Part shown: one piece after another, positions 30,734 through 39,699 of the stretch
Numbering within the stretch: position 1 is the first letter of the stretch
Layout of the letters: every line of letters starts with the position of its first letter
NCBI GenBank assembly: GCA_963663215.1
Contig: OY760140.1
Coordinates: 992,001-1,056,000, forward strand
Direction of reading: 5' to 3'
Length of the DNA: 64,000 nucleotides
DNA from: BJGV01 sp003230615
Lineage (GTDB): Bacteria > Pseudomonadota > Gammaproteobacteria > Burkholderiales > Nitrosomonadaceae
Made by a program: the position numbers and the translations under genes
The notes under the pieces: model-generated
What the model was told of the DNA's origin: nothing
What the model saw: only the letters and a program-made list of their open reading frames with translations
The model's database searches: none

Positions 30734-31791
30734 GGCCAATTTACCGCAGGACTAATGACTAATCCACCTGTACTTCCTGCCCAGAGCCAATATTCATTGG
30801 CCGCATCAGGATCTCCCTCAATAGGTAGTAAAATAACGTTGACCTTCACGCCACCAAGATTACTGTCTTGAATAGTCTGCCGGAATAGCTTTACCCGACA
30901 TTTACCTGAAATTTTTCTGGAATTTCCAAGTAGAGAACTGCATCCAGAAAAAGGATTAAGACGCGCGTAATCCGATTCGCCAGCAGTAGGCAAACCATCA
31001 GTAATGACATAAAGATCCGTGGCGTTAAGCTTGGATACGGCTTGTAATCCTTTTTGCAGATTCGTCGCACCCGTAGGAACAATGGTATCCAACCATTGGT
31101 AGAGCGCCTTAAGCGTAGCTGGATTGTTTGCAGTCGCCCACTTTGCTTGACCCAGTGATTGCGTGGAATCATTAAAAGAGACCACACTCAATTGGCTCAC
31201 CCTGGGAACACGGGCAAGTAGCCAACGCACTGTCTTTTTCGTTCGGATCCATTTAGGGCCTTGTTTCTTACCTTGAACGGACCCATTTTTTCTTTTAATA
31301 ATATTGAGCAACGTTTCATCCGTCATTGAAGCGCTGCTGTCGATCAGTACAGCAATACGGCGGCCCTCAACTTTTAGACCTATCAGGTAATTTTCTTCGC
31401 CACCTCGATTATCTTCTACAAGATCTTCTTTGTGGGCTATGGGTCTTGTAGCAATATCATTCTGCAAAACCGCCAATTGATCTTTTTTATTGACAAGACT
31501 AGATTCTTTTTTTGAAAGTGTTTGTTTAAGCTGTGCAAGCTTTGCTTTAAGATTAGCAATTTTCTCAGCTTCAGATTGAGATGTATTGCGTAGTTGTTCA
31601 AGTGTCTGTTGCAGTTCTTTCTGCTGTAATTCAATAGATTGTGCCTCTTCAACCAGGCGACTAGCTTCAACATTAGAATCGCTCACATTGTACTTGACTA
31701 GCATAAATACCAGTAAAACAGCGCCAAGCCCACATGCCATAACGTCCAGGAATGCAAGGTTAAAACCTTCTGATCGACGGTGCCTTCTCAC
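30730..31791 (-). CDS. VWA-domain protein with ExbD/MotB-like N-terminal helix (first of two)
   Basis: 353 residues, GTG start at 31791. Built like the next gene: basic N-terminus, NLAFLDVMACGLGAVLLVFML helix with Asp16, coiled coil rich in Gln/Leu/Lys (about 40-115), then VWA domain with intact MIDAS (DSSASM, Thr in PTGATN, Asp in VITDGLP). The two VWA proteins share the N-terminal helix motif and so look like paralogues or heteromeric partners. The gene lies 11 bp downstream of the MotA/ExbB-like gene, the place normally held by exbD, tolR or motB. This supports an ion-driven complex with VWA domains as output. No function is known to me. Confidence 0.83.
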   Translation of the reverse strand: MRRHRRSEGFNLAFLDVMACGLGAVLLVFMLVKYNVSDSNVEASRLVEEAQSIELQQKELQQTLEQLRNTSQSEAEKIANLKAKLAQLKQTLSKKESSLVNKKDQLAVLQNDIATRPIAHKEDLVEDNRGGEENYLIGLKVEGRRIAVLIDSSASMTDETLLNIIKRKNGSVQGKKQGPKWIRTKKTVRWLLARVPRVSQLSVVSFNDSTQSLGQAKWATANNPATLKALYQWLDTIVPTGATNLQKGLQAVSKLNATDLYVITDGLPTAGESDYARLNPFSGCSSLLGNSRKISGKCRVKLFRQTIQDSNLGGVKVNVILLPIEGDPDAANEYWLWAGSTGGLVISPAVNWP

Positions 31792-31802
31792 AGATTGACT
31801 CG

Positions 31803-32558
31803 TTACTTGATACGGGCAAGTAGATACTGGTCACAATAGGCTTGGATATCAACAATTTGGCCATCTTGCAGGCGTTGCAGTTGATGAAAGAGAAACATGA
31901 GAAATACACTAATCAACAAAGCCACAAGCGTTGAGTTAAAAGCCACACCGAGACTATTAGTCATGCCAGCAATATCTCCTGCAAGCGCTTTATCGGCATG
32001 AGACAGCGCTTCGCCGATGCCGCGCACCGTACCAATAAAACCGATGGAAGGAACAACCCAGATCAGATAACGAATCATCGAATTTTCCGCATCTTGGCGA
32101 ACAGCAAGTGCTTCCACACAACTTTCTATGGCGTCAGACAGATTTTGTACATTCTTGGTTCCGGCATACCGCCACAAGGTGGTGCGCAGTGTCTGAATAA
32201 GGGGTGCTGAACTGTGATCAGCAGAAAGTTCCGCATCAAGTCGTTTAATAACCTGTTCTGGCTCGAAATCTCCTCCCTTGATTTCTTCAATGACATCAAC
32301 CGTGTAAAGGTATTTGCTGTGCAAAATTTTGCGGCATTTGCTTAGAATGAGGAAACTTCCCCAGAACATCAGGATAATGCAGATCTCCTGTTCATAATCT
32401 TTGAGGACAATTACCAATTCACGAGGCGTCGTTTGACTTGCCTGTTTTGCTGCCTCAAGTAATAGCTCAGCTTCTGGACGGACATAGCCGATATAAGCAA
32501 GATGGACAAGAATGACAGAAATAAGCAGGACAACAAAACTTTTAATGATATCAGACAT
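31803..32558 (-). CDS. MotA/TolQ/ExbB-family proton channel protein
   Basis: 251 residues. A hydrophobic helix at 6-26, a second at about 58-76, a cytoplasmic stretch, and the conserved C-terminal pair of helices: IGFIGTVRGIGEAL (about 172-185) and GVAFNSTLVALLISVFLM (about 204-221), including the small residues and Thr of the ion path seen in TolQ/ExbB/MotA. By family it forms a pentameric stator around a dimer of ExbD/MotB-type helices; here the two VWA proteins encoded next to it would supply these helices. Starts 1 bp after the stop of a 48-codon gene, so translation is coupled. Confidence 0.87.
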   Translation of the reverse strand: MSDIIKSFVVLLISVILVHLAYIGYVRPEAELLLEAAKQASQTTPRELVIVLKDYEQEICIILMFWGSFLILSKCRKILHSKYLYTVDVIEEIKGGDFEPEQVIKRLDAELSADHSSAPLIQTLRTTLWRYAGTKNVQNLSDAIESCVEALAVRQDAENSMIRYLIWVVPSIGFIGTVRGIGEALSHADKALAGDIAGMTNSLGVAFNSTLVALLISVFLMFLFHQLQRLQDGQIVDIQAYCDQYLLARIK

Positions 32559-32559
32559 A

Positions 32560-32706
32560 TCAAATATCCACAGGAAAAGATGTTGGAAAATTTAAGCTAA
32601 TGGCCGGTATCACTGCATACACGGTTGCCGTTGTAACAAAAAGAGCAGCCAGCACCATAAGCCACAGTACAGTTCTTTTTTTTAATGCCTGTTTCAGCTT
32701 ACTCAT
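32560..32706 (-). CDS. Small single-pass membrane peptide (48 aa) inside the VWA/MotA operon
   Basis: ATG at 32706 overlaps the stop of the FGE/PEGA gene by 8 bp (ATGAGTAA), and its TGA at 32562-32560 lies 1 bp before the ATG of the MotA-like gene. The peptide has a basic start (SKLKQALKKR), one hydrophobic helix (residues about 13-36, VLWLMVLAALFVTTATVYAV) and a short polar tail with two Pro. Tight fit between two coupled genes and the clean membrane pattern support it as a real gene, perhaps a small subunit or assembly factor of the channel complex. It is too short for most gene callers. I do not know a homologue. Confidence 0.7.
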   Translation of the reverse strand: MSKLKQALKKRTVLWLMVLAALFVTTATVYAVIPAISLNFPTSFPVDI

Positions 32707-34717
32707 TTTTTCTTCCATAAAGATAACGCCCAATTCGGAATCCTACATCGTCACGTCCAGTAGTCAATCCTTCCCTGAATGCTGGCCGGAGCATGGTAAT
32801 TGAGCCAGAGCGGAAATTGCCCCCCTTGATTACATGTGACTGTCCTCGTTGTTCACCCATTGGATTGCGCACGGTTGTATTCGTCATTGGCGGCATGACT
32901 AAGTAGACATCATGAACCCATTCGCTAACATTCCCAGCCATATCATAAAGACCAGATAATTCTCTATTGAAGTTGCCGACAGGCGCAACGTTAACATAAC
33001 TATCATTATAATTAGGTACATAAAATATCACTTGGCCTTTAGCCGTTTCATCTGCGATATTCGCAGTGTTAGGTGGAATGATCGTCTCATTTCCCCAGGG
33101 AAAAATGGTTTGTTTAGTTTTTCCTGACTTACGCGCCAGCCATTCCCATTCTGCTTCACTAAGTAAACGATAGCCATCAGCGTTTGCATTAAAACCGCTT
33201 ACTTTGCCATTCTTGATTTCATAGAAGAGTTGAAGCTTCTCATTTTTACTTAACCAATTACAGTAGGCCACCGCTTCTTGCCAACTAATCGAAGTAATAG
33301 GGAAATTGGCAGCTCCCTGACCTTTTTTTGGGTTAAATTTTGCAAATTGGCTATTCGTTATTTCAAAAATACTGGCATAGAATGGCTTCGTTAGTCTGAT
33401 ATTTCTCTGAAATTCATTGGCGCGCTGGCCTTTTTCAGAACGTGGTGCACCCATAGTCAGGTGGTCTCGCATCACAAATAACTTTAATTTGATCCCGGCC
33501 TGGTTAGTCAATTCGCGAGGTGCTTCCTGCAATCGGGCCTGGTATTCGGTTAGCAATGTGGCTGATATCTTTTGAACAGATTTTCCCTCGGGTTTTACAG
33601 TTCTTGATACAGATCGATGCCCCGGTTTTTTGAAGATGATCTGATGAGTCACTGCTGGAAGGCTAACATTGACGGGGCTGATACCATAGTCTTTATTATT
33701 AATCCATATCGATGCAGGTGGCGAAGAAGAAATCTCGATCTGACCGATTTCTGGTTTTAGTTGAAAGGAGATTTCTTTTTCTTGATCTGCTGAAAGCAGC
33801 ACTGTTTTAGTTTCTGTGTAATAACCTGCTTTCATATAAGTCAAACGATGTTCTACTATCCTATTGAGAAAAAGTGGCTCCTTTGCCAGAATACCATTTA
33901 CAAGAAGTGTTCCACCTTCTGGTGTCAGTTTAAGGGCAACCTTTGTCTTTTTATACTCAAGCTGATAGTTGCGGCTTACTTCTGGTTTAGACCGAATAAT
34001 TTCGAACTGCTCAATCGTGTCGGCATAGTTCTCAGCTGTAACACGCAAAGTATATAGGCCGCCACTTTGGCTATACTCTAAAGGCGTTTGCCCAATCACC
34101 TTTTCATTAAGGAAAACTTTAGCGCCATCAGGCTTTGAAGAAATATTCAGCATGCCTTCGACAGGTTGCAAATCTACCTGCAATTTTGTCTGCTTGCGCC
34201 GTTTAATTTCAACCGTCAACACTTTAGACTGAAAAAAAGGATTATTAATCGTAACGGTGTAGGATCCAGCTTCTAGTTCGAGATCAAGTTTACCTGAGAG
34301 ATCAGCGTCATGACCATTGATTTGCCAGGCAGTCTTTGACAGATTTTTTTCATTTCCTGATATCTTGATGACCAAACGCCCTGGTAATTCAAATAATTCA
34401 AGTGGAAAAACTTTACCTAGATACACCGGATCAATAGTTTTCGTGGCAACCTTAAAGCCTGGAGCAGATGCGCTAATGACAGGATTTCCAGCAAGCGAGT
34501 ACACCACATCTCCGATACTAAAGCTAAAGCCCTCTATCACGCTGATCGTTGCCAACTCATTTGCTTCTATAGGCATGATCTCCACGCGAGTGCCGCGCGA
34601 AAAAACAAACAGTACTGCCACAAGAAAAAGAATACTCATCACCGTTAAGCCAGAGAAAAGATATATTCTTTTTTGCCGGTTTTTTGCTTGATCTAATTTT
34701 TTATTAAATTGGCTCAT
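32699..34717 (-). CDS. PEGA-repeat protein with C-terminal formylglycine-enzyme-like (FGE-sulfatase) domain
   Basis: 672 residues from ATG 34717, preceded by an in-frame GTG. One transmembrane helix near residues 20-40, then a long periplasmic part with PEGA-type beta repeats (for instance around 185-255, SKPDGAKVFLNEKVIGQTP, and 325-390, SSPPASIWINNKDYGISP). The last 260 residues are an SUMF1/EgtB-like domain (FEITNSQFAKF, ISWQEAVAYCNWLS, GYRLLSEAEWEWLAR, GLYDMAGNVSEWVHD, GFRIGR). The catalytic Cys of true FGEs is missing: IKGGNFRSGSITMLRPAFRE has no Cys. It is probably a binding rather than a formylglycine-forming protein. It overlaps the preceding gene by 14 bp. Confidence 0.82.
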   Translation of the reverse strand: MSQFNKKLDQAKNRQKRIYLFSGLTVMSILFLVAVLFVFSRGTRVEIMPIEANELATISVIEGFSFSIGDVVYSLAGNPVISASAPGFKVATKTIDPVYLGKVFPLELFELPGRLVIKISGNEKNLSKTAWQINGHDADLSGKLDLELEAGSYTVTINNPFFQSKVLTVEIKRRKQTKLQVDLQPVEGMLNISSKPDGAKVFLNEKVIGQTPLEYSQSGGLYTLRVTAENYADTIEQFEIIRSKPEVSRNYQLEYKKTKVALKLTPEGGTLLVNGILAKEPLFLNRIVEHRLTYMKAGYYTETKTVLLSADQEKEISFQLKPEIGQIEISSSPPASIWINNKDYGISPVNVSLPAVTHQIIFKKPGHRSVSRTVKPEGKSVQKISATLLTEYQARLQEAPRELTNQAGIKLKLFVMRDHLTMGAPRSEKGQRANEFQRNIRLTKPFYASIFEITNSQFAKFNPKKGQGAANFPITSISWQEAVAYCNWLSKNEKLQLFYEIKNGKVSGFNANADGYRLLSEAEWEWLARKSGKTKQTIFPWGNETIIPPNTANIADETAKGQVIFYVPNYNDSYVNVAPVGNFNRELSGLYDMAGNVSEWVHDVYLVMPPMTNTTVRNPMGEQRGQSHVIKGGNFRSGSITMLRPAFREGLTTGRDDVGFRIGRYLYGRKNE

Positions 34718-36125
34718 CACAAATTATGCGGACACTATAGTTGTTCTGGTCATGTGGAATTAGCACCTGCAATAACTTTGATTTAAAACCGTTACGTGTT
34801 CCTTCAAAGGTATAGTTGCCTGGTTTTAACTGTATTATTTTTTGAGAAATGACACCCACCTTGCCTATACCACGAACGAGCACATAAGTCTTGTTATCAG
34901 ACATGATCGTGACGGGAATCAACCGATTGAACGTTGCAATCAGCTTACGCAATTGTTCCGTTTGTCTTTTTATCCCAAAACTATAGCCTGAAGCATGCTG
35001 TGCCTGCGTCAAGGTCTTTTTCGCCCCACTCAGAACATTGCTATGTGTGAGACGATAAGGATTATTAATATATTGGCTAAGGCTTGACTGAAGTCCAAGA
35101 ATCTCGTTGGCACGCTTTAGTCCTTCGATTGCTGTCTCATTTCCTGGCATGTCTTTTATAACTTTGGCAAAGTTAACCTTGGCTTGTTGCCAATTATCTT
35201 GACGAATTGCTTGCTCTGCTTGCTTGAGAGCTTGCTGAATTCGGACTGTTTTCTCTTGTGCCAGTAGCTGACCTAAAAGTACCTTTAGTTCTTTACGTTT
35301 GGGATCAACCTTCTTTGCTTCCTGGTAATGACGTCTGGCTTTTTTTATTTGTTTGTTTTCTATTTCAGCAAAGCCTAATGAAATATGCGCATCAAACTTT
35401 TTATTTTTGATCAGTTGTCCCAGCAAATTCAATCGTTCGGTTACTTCTGTACGCCCTGAACTAAACTGCAAAACCTGCTGTAATAAATTATATTCCTTTT
35501 GCAGATCATGTTCGGCACGGGCGGCCTTTGCTTCACTTAAGAGCGGGAGGATATGCTGGAGTTTCTTAATATCTTGTTGAAGTGCCAGAGCTTCTGGAGA
35601 CTGTGGGGCAACTACCATGGCTTTTTCAACATGTAATTTTGCCCCATCATAGTGATCTTCTGCCAAAAATAAGGCGGATTTCTCCATGTTTTCTTTAAAG
35701 ATCTGTTCTGATTCTTCCAGAATCGCTAAAGATTTAGCTTTTAATAACTGAATATTATTCAGTGCATTTGGGTAATCGCCATTGCTAAAATTGAGCATCG
35801 CTTTCTTCTCTTGCTCATTGATCTCGAACCAAGCATTTTGATTCCAGCGCTTGATATTAGCCGCTTGAAGACGGGGTTCCAGCTCGTTTTTATATTGTTG
35901 AAGTATTTCTTTGAATTCGTTCCGAACTTTTTCTATGTCTGCTTTAGCTGGCTTCATTTTTATAGAAACCGTAACAGACACATCCTTCGGTGTGGAGAAA
36001 ATAAAATAGGACAGACTAACCAATATAAGACTACAAACAGAAATGGTTATAAGAAAACCAATTGTTATTTGCTTTCTGAGTTTGGTGCTGCGTAGACGTG
36101 CCTCTTCGAGTCTTTTTTCAAGCAC
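34704..36125 (-). CDS. Membrane-anchored TPR protein with C-terminal PEGA-like domain
   Basis: 473 residues, GTG start at 36125. Short basic N-terminus with one helix at about 20-44, so the bulk is periplasmic. Helical repeats of TPR type (about 105-340; DGAKLHVEKAMVVAPQSPEAL and KARRHYQEAKKVDPKRKEL are clear), rich in Lys, Gln, Ala. The final 90 residues (YVLVRGIGKVGVISQKIIQL, then PGNYTFEGTRNGFKSK) look like a PEGA domain, the same type as in the next gene. It is probably a scaffold of the same envelope complex. No exact family recognised. Confidence 0.72.
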   Translation of the reverse strand: MLEKRLEEARLRSTKLRKQITIGFLITISVCSLILVSLSYFIFSTPKDVSVTVSIKMKPAKADIEKVRNEFKEILQQYKNELEPRLQAANIKRWNQNAWFEINEQEKKAMLNFSNGDYPNALNNIQLLKAKSLAILEESEQIFKENMEKSALFLAEDHYDGAKLHVEKAMVVAPQSPEALALQQDIKKLQHILPLLSEAKAARAEHDLQKEYNLLQQVLQFSSGRTEVTERLNLLGQLIKNKKFDAHISLGFAEIENKQIKKARRHYQEAKKVDPKRKELKVLLGQLLAQEKTVRIQQALKQAEQAIRQDNWQQAKVNFAKVIKDMPGNETAIEGLKRANEILGLQSSLSQYINNPYRLTHSNVLSGAKKTLTQAQHASGYSFGIKRQTEQLRKLIATFNRLIPVTIMSDNKTYVLVRGIGKVGVISQKIIQLKPGNYTFEGTRNGFKSKLLQVLIPHDQNNYSVRIICDEPI

Positions 36126-36139
36126 GTTATTCTATACAG

Positions 36140-37384
36140 TTAGATTTGAACATCGGGAGTCTTTTCAACAGAATATATTTTTTGCAAAAAAGTACGCCAC
36201 TGCATAAATTGTTCCTTGGCATTACCAGTAAATTCAACACTTTCTTTTTCAAAGGCAATGACCTGTGGTGCTAGTTCCAGATCAACAGATTTGCCCAGTT
36301 CATTCAGCGAATCACGATGTACTTTTGCTTCCGCGCTAGTACTAAAACTTTCTGAAATTAAGTAGACACCTCCTATCCCGCCAAGAATTGCTCCCGTAGT
36401 ACCGGCGGATTGAGCAAAGACTGAGTTGGATCTTCCACCTGCGACTCCTGCGAGGACACCGAGTGCTATAAGTGCTACGCCACCTACAGCTTGCGCAATG
36501 GTTTTCCGATCTGCTGCACGTTTCGCCTTAATTTCTAGAAGACTTTGTTTCTGCCACATCAAATAACTGTCATTCATCTGTGCAGAAAAAGCAGCATAGT
36601 TATTTTGTAACCCGTCGATAAAAAGCTGGTCTCGTACTCTAATGGTTTTCACACGCTGGAACATTGGATCATGGTCACTAGGCCTACTCACCAAGTTGAA
36701 TTGATCTCCATCGACTTCCATATATTGCATAAATGTACTATCTGAGAAATTGGCTCCGAACCGAAGATCTGATAGATAGCGAAGGTCTTCTAAACTTTTT
36801 GAACTATGATCGTTGAGTGCCTCAGCAATTTCTGCTGCTACTTCTTCAAATAAGGGATCGTAAGAATCCTCACCTTTATTTCTGAGACTTTTGTGGAAAG
36901 CATCAGAGACCTCATGCTCAAAAGATTCATCCAACCATTTCCGACCACTGATATCAATGACTTCTACCGTTATTTCAACCTCTTCGCCATTTGATTCTAT
37001 AATTCGACCAAGTATATACAATTCTCCAGTGGCTGTTTTATCAGGGGTTACCCGGATTGCACCAAATCGCTCCGTTGTTTCTAATTTTTCTTTGAGTTTA
37101 TAAGCAAAGCGATTGGCTTCCGCTCTACGTAACTCTGGCCAGATGTCTTCATCTTCATAGTCCTCACCTTCAGGCAGACCTGGATCAAAAACGGGAATGA
37201 TGACATCAAGCTTTGGAAGCGCTTTGACTGAATCGATTTTTTCTGGCTTTGAATAAGAAGATGACATTGAAGGACCAACTGCCGTCGACGATCTTCGATT
37301 ATTGTTTGCACACCCAGAAAGTAGATGTGTGTGAAGAATACAGATAGCCACAATCGAGCTGATGGCAATTTTATTAGGAAACAT
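36140..37384 (-). CDS. Lipoprotein of unknown function with glycine-rich hydrophobic hairpin
   Basis: 414 residues from ATG 37384 (GAGAGA upstream). A longer frame reaches 37549 but runs into the preceding gene, and the shorter start gives a perfect lipoprotein signal with lipobox LLSGC (Cys about 26). A central globular part (about 60-290; DVIIPVFDPGLPEGEDYEDED, EVIDISGRKWLDESFEHE) is followed by two Gly/Ala-rich hydrophobic stretches (about 305-360) like a glycine-zipper hairpin, and a helical tail. Family not recognised. The lipid anchor places it in the outer or inner membrane, next to the periplasmic parts of the TPR/PEGA proteins downstream. Confidence 0.72.
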   Translation of the reverse strand: MFPNKIAISSIVAICILHTHLLSGCANNNRRSSTAVGPSMSSSYSKPEKIDSVKALPKLDVIIPVFDPGLPEGEDYEDEDIWPELRRAEANRFAYKLKEKLETTERFGAIRVTPDKTATGELYILGRIIESNGEEVEITVEVIDISGRKWLDESFEHEVSDAFHKSLRNKGEDSYDPLFEEVAAEIAEALNDHSSKSLEDLRYLSDLRFGANFSDSTFMQYMEVDGDQFNLVSRPSDHDPMFQRVKTIRVRDQLFIDGLQNNYAAFSAQMNDSYLMWQKQSLLEIKAKRAADRKTIAQAVGGVALIALGVLAGVAGGRSNSVFAQSAGTTGAILGGIGGVYLISESFSTSAEAKVHRDSLNELGKSVDLELAPQVIAFEKESVEFTGNAKEQFMQWRTFLQKIYSVEKTPDVQI

Positions 37385-37397
37385 GATCTCTCTCACA

Positions 37398-38054
37398 TTA
37401 TTTTTGGGGCAATCCCTTGTATTTTCTATACTCATTCCATAACTGCACTTTTTTAACGGGATCAGTCTCGTTTTCAGCAGCGTATCGTATTTGTGCCGCA
37501 AGCGCACCGTCGTTATCAGCTGACGGAATATCCTCAGGAAGCTTACCATTTCCAGCTGAAATGTTGCCCTTGTTCATATTATTTTCATTTTTCGCACTTC
37601 GCAACGCCGAGCTGATATCAGATTTTTCAACCTTAATATTATCCTCAGCGGCAGAACTCACTTTGGGTAACTCGGTTCCAGACATCATTGAACTAGCAAC
37701 AGACCCACCTGTAGATGCACCTTCTTTTTCGATAGATGAGTTACCAGAATTATCGGAGCTGCCGTTTGCACCATTAGTACCCGCAGCCGTTGCACCACCA
37801 TCAGAAGTTCCAACCATTTTTTTAGCCGATTGACACAGTTCAAATTTGTTCAGAGACTTGTAATAAGCCTTATCCATAAGGCGAATACGTTCTTCCCGAG
37901 TCAGAGTTGGATCGTCTGCATAATTTACCCGTATATCCGCACAGTCAACGGATGCTGCAAGATTTTCCTGAGCATAAACTGCCGACTGAGCGATAAAATA
38001 ATGGCATACAAAACCGTACATTACGGTAAAAAGAATAATTCTCAATCTTTTCAA
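37398..38054 (-). CDS. Secreted low-complexity protein of unknown function, first gene of the operon
   Basis: 218 residues with a signal peptide (cleavage likely after VYA, residue 28). A small conserved-looking part (VDCADIRVNYADDPTLTREE, two Cys near 37 and 74) is followed by a Gly/Ser/Ala/Asn-rich low-complexity stretch (about 84-125), and ends with a charged helix (ENETDPVKKVQLWNEYRKYK). It starts the minus-strand operon that ends at 29783; all later genes follow with gaps of at most 14 bp or overlap. No family recognised. Confidence 0.65.
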   Translation of the reverse strand: MKRLRIILFTVMYGFVCHYFIAQSAVYAQENLAASVDCADIRVNYADDPTLTREERIRLMDKAYYKSLNKFELCQSAKKMVGTSDGGATAAGTNGANGSSDNSGNSSIEKEGASTGGSVASSMMSGTELPKVSSAAEDNIKVEKSDISSALRSAKNENNMNKGNISAGNGKLPEDIPSADNDGALAAQIRYAAENETDPVKKVQLWNEYRKYKGLPQK

Positions 38055-38073
38055 CGAGAAGTCTCCATTTTTA

Positions 38074-39261
38074 TCAAAAATGAAACTTAAAAATAATCTT
38101 CAGAAATTTTAACAGACTACTACTGTAGGCAACCGATACCAGCTTGCCAAATAACCCTGGCTTCATGGCGATCAGATCAATTAACTCAACGGACGATTTG
38201 GCTCCCCACTCTCTTTTGTGGCCAGGATCACCCTGACCGAAGCATATTCGCTGCACCCCTGTTTCGATAGCATCAAATATCATCTCTTTGAAAAGGATAT
38301 GTCCAGTGCTGTATTGCTTTACTGATTTTGAATAGCCATTGACTAACTGGTATCGTATCGGTCCAGTATCCAGAACTAGGCAAAAACTTACTGGGTCATC
38401 ATCCAAATACAGCATCCAAATCTTGATGGACCTACTCAGGCTGTAATCCTGCAGCAGGCTCATCCAAAATTGAAAGTTTTTCTCCCCCACGAACCGCGGT
38501 TCACCCGATGCCGCAACCCAGGACTCGGATTCGATTTTCTGCAACTCGTGCAATGTTTCTTGACATTCGTTTGATGACAGCCCGGTTTTAACTGTTATGG
38601 AAACATTACCTCTTCTTTTGAATCGCCGCAAATAATAGTCGACCTTCTTGGCGCGTCCACTAATCATTGGAACGTAGTCAGCGACGCTTTTCGGCAACTC
38701 CAAATAATTAAGATCTCCACGGGAAAGCTCAATAATTGTCCATCCGTGTTGTCGAAAAGAGTCCTTCAACGCCAATAGCGTAGGGCTGCAATTCTCCACC
38801 GGGCCAATACGCGCACCAACTACGCCATTGACATGGGCCATCCGGCGGACCATTGAATTGATGACCTGATCTTCCATGTCTGCCTTTACTGGCAAGTCAT
38901 GGAAGGGCATGTAGTAGCCTGGCAGAGACAAAAATCGTACAATTGATAGCCTCTGTACAACGAGCGGCAGCACACCAGAAAGCCTTCCGTTCAATCGGAC
39001 CGTCATGTAACGAACTGGTCCCTGCCACCTGCCGGTATTAAGGAATGCCGATTCCCAGCTTTGAAACCAGATCGGTGACAGGAATCGATTTCCTGGTCTG
39101 ATCGTCTGCATCAATCGCTTCCAATCCACAAAATCAACAGAGTCTTCAATTGACACTGTAGCAGCACTACTTGTACGCGGCACAGGCATCGCGCTCATTT
39201 CTTCAAGCGGACATGCCAGGGTAACATTATAATCCCTGCCATTATTTAAACTCCTCGTCAC
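38074..39261 (-). CDS. GNAT/FemAB-like acyltransferase (Acetyltransf_6, BioF2-like)
   Basis: 395 residues; first codon GTG 39261, but the ATG at codon 22 could be the real start since the first 25 residues do not resemble the family. WFQSWESAF near residues 66-74, LSGVLPLV, a long middle domain with RAKKVDYYLRRFKRRG, and a second GNAT fold ending in ICFGQGDPGHKREWG are typical of the CelD/BioF2 group. Relatives act in exopolysaccharide, capsule or cell-surface modification. It ends 19 bp before the operon's first gene on the same strand, so it may be transcribed into that operon. Substrate unknown. Confidence 0.72.
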   Translation of the reverse strand: MTRSLNNGRDYNVTLACPLEEMSAMPVPRTSSAATVSIEDSVDFVDWKRLMQTIRPGNRFLSPIWFQSWESAFLNTGRWQGPVRYMTVRLNGRLSGVLPLVVQRLSIVRFLSLPGYYMPFHDLPVKADMEDQVINSMVRRMAHVNGVVGARIGPVENCSPTLLALKDSFRQHGWTIIELSRGDLNYLELPKSVADYVPMISGRAKKVDYYLRRFKRRGNVSITVKTGLSSNECQETLHELQKIESESWVAASGEPRFVGEKNFQFWMSLLQDYSLSRSIKIWMLYLDDDPVSFCLVLDTGPIRYQLVNGYSKSVKQYSTGHILFKEMIFDAIETGVQRICFGQGDPGHKREWGAKSSVELIDLIAMKPGLFGKLVSVAYSSSLLKFLKIIFKFHF

Positions 39262-39699
39262 ATTCCATACTTGATTTCAGGACTGCTTCAACACTGTTAA
39301 ACCTATTAGAATTGTACGAGCATAGAATAATCACTCTTCATAAAATCTTCTGTGAAAAAATGCACATTTTAGGCGCATCCTCCACCTACTTTCATCATGA
39401 AATTTTTGGTATTAGCTACCAATTTAGTAGTTTTCAGAGAGTTTGATTAATAACTGTATAATGGATAAGCAAGAAGATGCTTGAGCTTAGAGCTTGCTTC
39501 TGAATGTTCGTTTTTGGCACAAAGCAAACATTCAGAATACAGATTTTATTGGCTATTATATAGCTATCCATAGTTATGACGACCAAAATTTTCTCCCGTG
39601 ACTTCTATTATCTATCCATTTTCTACTGCCTTGCTAACAAGAATCGTAAAGGGTATAAATTAAGTATTCATTTCCTTTAATTTGTGGAGGAGTTTTCTC
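39262..39699. other. Intergenic region between divergent acyltransferase and DUF1259 genes
   Basis: About 440 bp without an ORF of interest. It should hold divergent promoters. It contains one copy of the hairpin repeat (39502-39535), flanked by a GCTTGAGC/TTAGAGCTTGC inverted sequence at 39475-39500. No other structure is apparent. Confidence 0.5.
39502..39535. repeat. Dispersed hairpin repeat, TGGCAC centre
   Basis: GAATGTTCGTTTT, then TGGCAC, then AAAGCAAACATTC. The two arms pair over the outer GAATGTT/AACATTC and inner TTT/AAA bases. Same family as the copies near 40.6, 42.6, 43.4, 44.2 and 63.4 kb. Confidence 0.7.
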
